From positions 1-64,000 of the forward strand of contig CAJUJK010000011.1 in the NCBI GenBank assembly GCA_910586705.1: 64,000 bases of DNA, written 5' to 3'. Each line of letters begins with the position of its first letter. Position 1 is the stretch's first letter. This DNA is from an uncultured Lachnospiraceae bacterium. GTDB taxonomy: Bacteria; Bacillota; Clostridia; Lachnospirales; Lachnospiraceae. Below the pieces are notes generated by a model. The model ran no database searches, was not told the DNA's origin, and saw only the letters and a program-made list of their open reading frames with translations. Below, one piece after another: positions 58,867 through 64,000 of this stretch. A program made the position numbers and the translations under genes.

Positions 58867-59295
58867 ATGATCAGATTATCAGAGGCGGAATGGAAAGTGA
58901 TGAGTGTGCTCTGGGAGGAAGCGCCGCAGACAATTATGCAGCTGACCCGCTGCTTTCAGGAGACTACAGGATGGACGAAGCATACGATTATGACCTTTTT
59001 GAAGCGGATGGAGGATAAGGGCGCCGTTTTTTATGAGGCGGGCGAGCGGGCGAAACTGTACTATCCGAAGATCGGGAGAAACGAGGCGGCATTGCAGGAG
59101 ACAGAAGAGTTTCTGGAGCGGGTCTTTGACGGCAGGATGGGACTGATGCTGAATACGATGGTGGAGCAGAAGGCGCTTTCCGGGACAGAGATCGCGGAGC
59201 TTTACGAGATTCTGGGAAGAGCGGAGGCGCAGAGCAGAAGGGAAGCCGGCATGGCGGAACGGACTGCGCGGGGAAAGGACGGTGAAAAGCTGTGA
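58867..59295 (+). CDS. BlaI/MecI/CopY-family repressor
   Basis: 142 residues from ATG 58867 (after GGAAAGGGG); an upstream in-frame ATG (58804) lies within the operator arm and is unlikely. IRLSEAEWKVMSVLWEEAPQTIMQL and GWTKHTIMTFLKRMEDKGAVFYEAGERAKLYYPKI form the winged helix, and a helical dimerisation part follows. The inverted repeat over its promoter is its probable operator. The membrane peptidase gene begins with GTG at 59292, overlapping this stop, so both are translated as a pair. Confidence 0.92.
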   Translation: MIRLSEAEWKVMSVLWEEAPQTIMQLTRCFQETTGWTKHTIMTFLKRMEDKGAVFYEAGERAKLYYPKIGRNEAALQETEEFLERVFDGRMGLMLNTMVEQKALSGTEIAELYEILGRAEAQSRREAGMAERTARGKDGEKL

Positions 59296-62075
59296 TACTG
59301 TATGAGATATTGATTACATCAACGGCGTTAATTTGCGGGATTTTCTGTCTGCGGAAGTTGTCAAAGGGAAAGATCAGTATGCGGCTTCGCTATGCGCTGT
59401 GGCTTCTGGTGGCGGTCCGGCTCCTTGTTCCGGCGTCCGTGGGAACGAGCGCGCTCAGTGTGATGAATCTGGTGCCGGTGGTGATGAGGGAGCGCGCGCA
59501 GACGTTTTTCTCTGACGAGAGGAACAGCTGGCGTATGCCTGCGGACGGCGGACGTGATGTGGCGTCTGACGGTGGGACGGACGGCGTATTTGCTGATGGG
59601 CGGCATATGGGAACGGAGCTGACGGACGGACAGAGCAGGGCGGAAAACGGTGTCGTGATGACGGCGGGGAATACGGCGTCTGGAGAAAACATGCCGGAGA
59701 CGGCAGAAGGTGTGGGGACAGACACGGCGAAAGGAAATGACAGTTTTGCGGCGGCAGAGAACGGCGGACTTTCCCTGAACGGCGTATTGGGAATGCTCTG
59801 GCTCCTGGGATTTCTGGCCGTGGGCGGTTATATGGTTGTCTCGGAATATCGTTTTATCCGATATCTCCACAAAAACCGAAAGGCGTTTCCGGCGGAGGAG
59901 ATTCCGGCAGAGTTTGCCGGACGGTTTTCCCGCCGCGGGATGAAAGTATATCGGGTAAAGGGACTGCCCGGTCCCTGCCTTGCCGGACGGCATATCTACA
60001 TCGGAGAGGGCGTAGCTGTACAGCAGAACCTCTCACATATTCTGGCGCATGAATACTGCCATGCGTTGCATGGAGACGGGCTGTGGGCGTTCCTGCGCTG
60101 CGCGCTGGCGGCGGTTTACTGGTTTGATCCCCTTGTATGGGCGGCGGCTTACGCGGCGCGACAGGACAGTGAGCTTGCCTGTGACGAGGCAGCGGTGAAA
60201 CTGCTCGGGGAATCGAGCCGGTTTGACTACGGCAGGACGCTTCTCGCCCTTTTAGAGAGCGCGGAATGCAGGGGAAAATGCCCGGGCATGACCTTTATGA
60301 CGGAGGGCGGCGAGCGCGGCGTCAGGGAGCGCATTACAGCGCTTACAGAAAAAAAACGGACGAGGGGAGCGGTTCTGGCGGCGGTTCTTCTGGCGGTCGT
60401 TCTTGCCTGCGGCTGTGCTTTTACGGGGGCGGAGCGGGAAGGCGCGAACTTGTCGGGAGAGCAGGAGACGGCAGGGACAAACGGGAACTGGCAGGCAGGA
60501 AAGGACACCGCGGCGGTTTCCGACGCGCAGAACAGACAGTCCGGCAATGAGGAGAATAATGAGGAACTTGCCCGTGTTCAGAAGGAGTTTGAGGATACCG
60601 CGGAAAACGTAGAGCTTACCGAAGAACAGATAAGAGAGCTGGAGGAGAGTGCCTTGCGGGAGGCGGACAAGGCGGCTTTTCAGGATACGCTGAGTCATTA
60701 TAGCGCGATAGAGGGGCATGACAATCGGAAATTTGACGTGCAGTCTTACTATGACTGGCAGGAGAAAAAGGGAGGGGAGGAGCCGGAAGACGGCTGGTAT
60801 CTGCTCTGCAGGGAAGAGGGGGGACTGATTCGCCTCTACGGTCTCTATACGGAAGATTTTGGACTCCGGGGTCTGAAGGTGCGGATCGGGCAGGATGAGA
60901 CCAATCTTGACATACCGTGGTGTGCTTCTTATCTGAATGGAGACAGTGGGAATATCCGTATTCTGGAGTACACGGAGAACAGGGCGCCCAGAAGATTTGC
61001 GTGGAAACTTCCCGTCGAGGAGAGCGGTACCACAGAAATCTGGCGGCTTTACGTCGGCAGCCGCTATGATGACGGCACAATTACCCTGCAGACTCTGACG
61101 GAAGAGGACTGTGTCGGGTGGGCAAGGAAGTATCTGTCCTTTGATGTGGACCGGGAGGCGGAAAAGGTGCATGTGACCTATGACGGGGACATGTATCTGG
61201 GCGCCATTGATATTTCCGCGTATCGGGACTGGGAAACGGAGGATGTGCAGATTGTACCCGGTACGGTCGGGTTTGTTTTGGACGATCCGGAGAAGGAGAC
61301 GCTGCACGATCACGGCGACGAGGGCGATTATCAAGTTTACTCCGATACGTTGTATGAGGGGACAGCGGTGCATCTGGTGGCAGGACTTAAGCTTTCGGGC
61401 GTAGAGGGGCTGTGGTTTGACGGTCTGCCGATTTTGACGATACAGGTTGTGGAGGATGAAGAGAGCGCATCCGGGTTTAGGCTGGAACGCCCGAGGATTG
61501 ACGAAACGTATGTGGCGAATATGCCCTTGCAGGAGAAGGCGCTTTCGGAGCTTGAGAGCCGGTCGGAAAATGCGGATGCGGTGGCAGGACATTTGGCGAA
61601 TGACGATGCGGGAGCGGGACGGGACGATCTGGAGAAACCGCTGACGGACGGGGCACAGGCGCACCATGATCTGGAGATTACATTCAGCAATCCCTGCCCG
61701 GATTTTTACAGAATTTCAGACGGGTACGGCGAGAGGACACATCCCGTTACAGGTGAAGTCAGGACACACACGGGCGTGGACATGGCGGCGCCGGAGGGGG
61801 CGGATATCCTTGCTGCAGCAGACGGCATGGTCTGTATGACGGGATTTGACACGGTGAACGGAAATTATGTGGTACTCTGGCATGGGCAGAGCGGTCAGAT
61901 GACATATTATACGCATTGTAAGACGATAGAGGTGGAAAAGGGGCAGCAGGTGGCGCGGGAAGAAAAAATTGCAACCGTGGGAAAAACGGGTACAGCCACC
62001 GGTCCCTTCCTCCATTTTGCGGTCAGCAGCGACACAAACTGGGAGGAACCGCACTGGGAAGAACTGGATGAATAA
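59292..62075 (+). CDS. BlaR1-like M56 peptidase fused to M23 peptidase
   Basis: 927 residues. Membrane helices near the start (YEILITSTALICGIFCLRKL, YALWLLVAVRLLVPASVG) and a later one (LGMLWLLGFLAVGGYMVV) precede the M56 zinc site AHEYCHALHGD (H253, E254, H257), with SELACDEAAVKLLG after it. A last helix (GAVLAAVLLAVVLACGCAF) leads outside to about 550 residues: a disordered Glu-rich linker, an uncharacterised domain, and at the end a LytM/M23 endopeptidase domain (YGERTHPVTGEVRTHTGVDMAAPEGADILAAADG ... GNYVVLWHGQ ... YYTHCKTIEV ... TATGPFLHFAVS), with HxxxD and H-F motifs kept. So a wall-binding or wall-cutting domain replaces the beta-lactam sensor. GTG 59292 overlaps the repressor stop. 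Confidence 0.9.
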   Translation: MILYEILITSTALICGIFCLRKLSKGKISMRLRYALWLLVAVRLLVPASVGTSALSVMNLVPVVMRERAQTFFSDERNSWRMPADGGRDVASDGGTDGVFADGRHMGTELTDGQSRAENGVVMTAGNTASGENMPETAEGVGTDTAKGNDSFAAAENGGLSLNGVLGMLWLLGFLAVGGYMVVSEYRFIRYLHKNRKAFPAEEIPAEFAGRFSRRGMKVYRVKGLPGPCLAGRHIYIGEGVAVQQNLSHILAHEYCHALHGDGLWAFLRCALAAVYWFDPLVWAAAYAARQDSELACDEAAVKLLGESSRFDYGRTLLALLESAECRGKCPGMTFMTEGGERGVRERITALTEKKRTRGAVLAAVLLAVVLACGCAFTGAEREGANLSGEQETAGTNGNWQAGKDTAAVSDAQNRQSGNEENNEELARVQKEFEDTAENVELTEEQIRELEESALREADKAAFQDTLSHYSAIEGHDNRKFDVQSYYDWQEKKGGEEPEDGWYLLCREEGGLIRLYGLYTEDFGLRGLKVRIGQDETNLDIPWCASYLNGDSGNIRILEYTENRAPRRFAWKLPVEESGTTEIWRLYVGSRYDDGTITLQTLTEEDCVGWARKYLSFDVDREAEKVHVTYDGDMYLGAIDISAYRDWETEDVQIVPGTVGFVLDDPEKETLHDHGDEGDYQVYSDTLYEGTAVHLVAGLKLSGVEGLWFDGLPILTIQVVEDEESASGFRLERPRIDETYVANMPLQEKALSELESRSENADAVAGHLANDDAGAGRDDLEKPLTDGAQAHHDLEITFSNPCPDFYRISDGYGERTHPVTGEVRTHTGVDMAAPEGADILAAADGMVCMTGFDTVNGNYVVLWHGQSGQMTYYTHCKTIEVEKGQQVAREEKIATVGKTGTATGPFLHFAVSSDTNWEEPHWEELDE

Positions 62076-62085
62076 AAAGTTTTTT

Positions 62086-62124
62086 AAAGAAACGCGATAA
62101 GATTCTTTCTTATTGCGTTTCTTT
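62086..62124 (+). terminator. Terminator of the BlaI/BlaR1-M23 operon
   Basis: The 17-base arms 62086-62102 and 62108-62124 pair with a single G·T wobble around a 5-base loop; a T-rich TTTCTTTG makes up the right end. Confidence 0.8.
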
Positions 62125-62199
62125 GTGGTATAATCTCCGCGAAGGCAATGAACAGTGCACAGACGTAAGTGTTTATTTTATAGAGAGGTCAGAAAACAC

Positions 62200-62859
62200 A
62201 TGAAATATAAAAAGATCAATGATGCGACAGTACAGTGTATCGTCTCGGCGGACGACATGGCGGAGTACGGGCTTGCGCTATCTGATATCTTTGAGCGCAA
62301 CGAAAGAGGCGAGGAATTTCTGAGGGATATCATCGAGCGGGCGCACGACGAGGTGGGCTACCAGATCAACAACGGCAATATCGCCATGCAGATCACGCCG
62401 CTTAAGGACAACGGACTTGTGGTGACTTTTACGGATGAAGGTCCCGCGGCGTTTAAGGAGATGCTGCAGAACCTGAAGGAGGTGCTGCAGGAATTCAGCG
62501 CGGAACTTGCCGGGCAGGAGGAACGTGCGAGAGAGGCATCGCAGGCTTTAGATGATTTTGATGAAAACAGGCGGATGTTCGTATTCTGTACCATGCACCA
62601 GACCATGCAGTACGCGGCGACGATCCCGAATACATATTCTGTGAAGAGTCATCTTTACAAGGAGGGCGGAGATTACTATCTGGTGCTTGAGAAAAACAGG
62701 CTTTCCTATAAGGCGTTTAACAGAATCAGCGCGCAGGCGGTGGAGTTCGGGAATCTGATTGCGGTATCCGAGGAGCGGATGCGGTATCTGGAGGAGCATG
62801 GCGAGTGTCTGATCAGGGACCGGGCGGTGAGCAGGCTGCGCAGGATATACCGCGCCTAA
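62200..62859 (+). CDS. mecA: MecA-type adaptor protein
   Basis: 219 residues from ATG 62200 (behind GAGAGGTC). The N-terminal domain (MKYKKINDATVQCIVSADDMAEYGLALSDIFERNERGEEFLRDIIERAHDEVGY) binds substrates. An acidic linker (about 110-130) follows, then the C-terminal domain (MFVFCTMHQTMQYAATIP, NRLSYKAFNRISAQAVEFGN, YLEEHGECLIRDRAVSRLRRIY), which engages ClpC. MecA delivers proteins to ClpCP for degradation and controls, for example, competence and stress pathways in Firmicutes. An upstream in-frame ATG (62155) has no proper site. Its neighbours give no operon partner. Confidence 0.9.
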   Translation: MKYKKINDATVQCIVSADDMAEYGLALSDIFERNERGEEFLRDIIERAHDEVGYQINNGNIAMQITPLKDNGLVVTFTDEGPAAFKEMLQNLKEVLQEFSAELAGQEERAREASQALDDFDENRRMFVFCTMHQTMQYAATIPNTYSVKSHLYKEGGDYYLVLEKNRLSYKAFNRISAQAVEFGNLIAVSEERMRYLEEHGECLIRDRAVSRLRRIYRA

Positions 62860-62906
62860 AAACGTTTCTTCAAAGCATAAAATGAAACAGAGAGTGGTTG
62901 ACAGGT

Positions 62907-62939
62907 GCTGCCATGCCTCAGAAGCTGGCAGCGCTTTTT
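62907..62939 (+). terminator. Terminator of the mecA gene
   Basis: GCTGCCA (62907-62913) pairs with TGGCAGC (62926-62932), followed by GCTTTTT, which abuts repeat copy C. Confidence 0.8.
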
Positions 62940-63008
62940 GTGCGATAAGCAGAGGCAGAAAGAGGCGCGGATGAGAAATGCGAAGCATTCCGGGTCTGCT
63001 TACGCGCG
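62940..63008 (+). repeat. Dispersed palindromic element, copy C
   Basis: ATAAGCAGA (62945-62953) and TCTGCTTA (62995-63002) are the terminal repeats; the core ATGCGAAGCATTCCGGG matches copy A except at two bases. The element lies between the mecA terminator and the helicase gene. Confidence 0.75.
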
Positions 63009-63056
63009 GACGACATAGATAAGGAAATAAAATCTGGATGAGAGAAAGAGGTTGGC

Positions 63057-64000
63057 ATGAACAAAGAAAAGAAAAAGAAAAACGAGCATTTTGACGCCTT
63101 TCTGGAGAAAGAGATTCTGACGGCGAACCGTTATGACGGCGGTGCGGGTGAGAAGGAAGGGGAAGAGAAAGAGGGGCTTCGATATGAGGACGCGGGCATT
63201 GACGGCAGGATTCTGCGGGCGGTGAGGGAGCTTGGCTTCGAGCATATGACGCCCATTCAGGAACAGGCGATTCCGCTCTTTATGACAGGGCGCGACATCA
63301 TCGGGCAGGCGCAGACGGGTACGGGAAAGACGGCGGCATTCGGCATTCCGATTCTGCAGAAGATCAACCCGGAGAACCGTTCCCTGCAGGCGGTGATTTT
63401 GTGTCCCACAAGGGAGCTGGCAATGCAGGCGGCGGATGAGCTTCGCAAGTTCGCCAAGTATATGAACGGTATCAAGGTGCTCCCGGTCTACGGCGGGCAG
63501 GAAATCTACAAGCAGATTAAAAACTTAAAGGCAGGCGTGCAGATCGTGGTGGGAACGCCGGGGCGCGTGATGGACCATATGCGCAGACATACGCTTAAGA
63601 TGGATCAGGTACATACGGTGGTACTTGACGAGGCGGACGAAATGCTGAACATGGGTTTTCGGGAGGATATTGAGACGATTTTAAAGGGGATGCCGGAAGA
63701 ACGGCAGACCGGGCTGTTTTCCGCCACGATGCCGAAACCGATTCTGGACATTACAAAGACCTACCAGAAAGACGCGGCTTATGTCAAGATGACGCCGAAG
63801 GAGGTTACGATCCCTCTGATCAAGCAGGCTTACTATCAGGTGCGCAAACAGGATAAGGAAGAAGTGCTCTGCCGGCTGATCGACTATTATACGCCGGGAC
63901 GGGCGCTCATTTTCTGCAACACCAAGCGGATGGTGGATGAGCTGACGGAGCATCTGAAGGGCAGAGGCTATGAGGTGGAAGGGCTTCACGGCGACCTGAC
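63057..64000 (+). CDS. DEAD-box RNA helicase (3' end outside window)
   Basis: The frame from ATG 63057 (after AAAGAGG) is open to the window end, 314 codons. A Lys/Glu-rich start (NKEKKKKNEHFDAFLEKEIL) precedes the motifs: the Q-motif MTPIQEQAIPLF, Walker A AQTGTGKT, PTRELA (Ia), GG, TPGRVMD (Ib), DEAD (II, VVLDEADEML), SAT (III) and the start of domain 2 (RALIFCNTKRMVDELTEHLKGRGYEVEGLHGDL, IV). Enzymes of this type unwind RNA in ribosome assembly and cold adaptation. The gene is preceded by repeat copy C. Confidence 0.95.
   Translation, partial: MNKEKKKKNEHFDAFLEKEILTANRYDGGAGEKEGEEKEGLRYEDAGIDGRILRAVRELGFEHMTPIQEQAIPLFMTGRDIIGQAQTGTGKTAAFGIPILQKINPENRSLQAVILCPTRELAMQAADELRKFAKYMNGIKVLPVYGGQEIYKQIKNLKAGVQIVVGTPGRVMDHMRRHTLKMDQVHTVVLDEADEMLNMGFREDIETILKGMPEERQTGLFSATMPKPILDITKTYQKDAAYVKMTPKEVTIPLIKQAYYQVRKQDKEEVLCRLIDYYTPGRALIFCNTKRMVDELTEHLKGRGYEVEGLHGDL

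Noticed and set aside
60252..61667. 471-codon minus-strand open frame inside the BlaR1-M23 gene
   Set aside because: It is a shadow of the plus-strand gene, rich in Arg/Pro/His, and has no ribosome-binding site.

Overview
The window reads as chromosome of an anaerobic, gut-type Lachnospiraceae (Clostridia). The support is a set of family-level similarities: MecA and Rrf2/IscR-type regulators, BlaI/BlaR1-type pairs, a GH112/NahK pathway for host-glycan sugars, an AmmeMemoRadiSam system, and several uncharacterised proteins of a style I associate with this family. GC is moderate (roughly half), except for AT-rich patches at about 1-1300 and 44700-45000. I see no rRNA, tRNA, CRISPR array or intact insertion sequence.

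Region by region. 1-9600 looks accessory and partly decayed: an AT-rich DHH phosphoesterase, a large hairpin with tandem repeats, two HxlR regulators whose likely operators recur before a PEBP-like protein, a phosphatase and a nitroreductase, a TetR with two small membrane proteins, and a BlaI/BlaR1-like pair. Between them lie gene remnants: a response-regulator N-terminus and a MerR/SDR deletion scar. 9600-18700 holds an alpha/beta hydrolase, a fused AmmeMemoRadiSam B/A protein with its radical SAM partner, a TetR whose palindromic operator recurs before a membrane protein 2 kb away, a repeat-bearing lipoprotein, and an FAD/Rieske oxidoreductase beside a tocopherol-cyclase-like protein. 18700-28300 holds a ZorA/ZorB-like motor pair, a cytidylate-kinase-like protein, an ion transporter, and an operon of MutS-like ATPase, MoxR AAA ATPase and metallopeptidase/VWA protein.

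28300-35700 contains a coiled-coil protein, a duplicated lipoprotein, a TetR/CPBP-protease pair sharing an operator, and a chemoreceptor with a long leader. 35800-44700 has a GH31 glycosidase divergent from an AraC regulator, then an ECF sigma factor, a candidate anti-sigma protein and a three-gene ABC transporter. 45000-50700 has purF, then nahK and lnpA (GH112) on the minus strand behind a TetR. Divergent from that TetR, 50900-55700 is the most interesting part: two perfect palindromic operators, then SCP2-like protein, alpha/beta hydrolase, stand-alone condensation-like protein, acyl carrier protein and AMP-forming ligase. This looks like a small dissociated NRPS-like or acyl-conjugation pathway with no known product. 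55700-64000 has a Lachnospiraceae-type secreted/coiled protein, an HTH-Uma2 fusion, an Rrf2 regulator, a BlaI/BlaR1 pair whose sensor carries an M23 peptidase domain, MecA, and the start of a DEAD-box helicase that runs off the window.

A family of imperfect palindromic elements (35.8, 45.1 and 62.9 kb) sits each time directly against the T-tract of a terminator. Four otherwise unlike proteins share, or nearly share, an N-terminal M-x-I-(N/S)-G-I motif. Coordinates, motifs and promoter spacings were read directly from the sequence. Family names rest on recognition of motifs, not on database searches.
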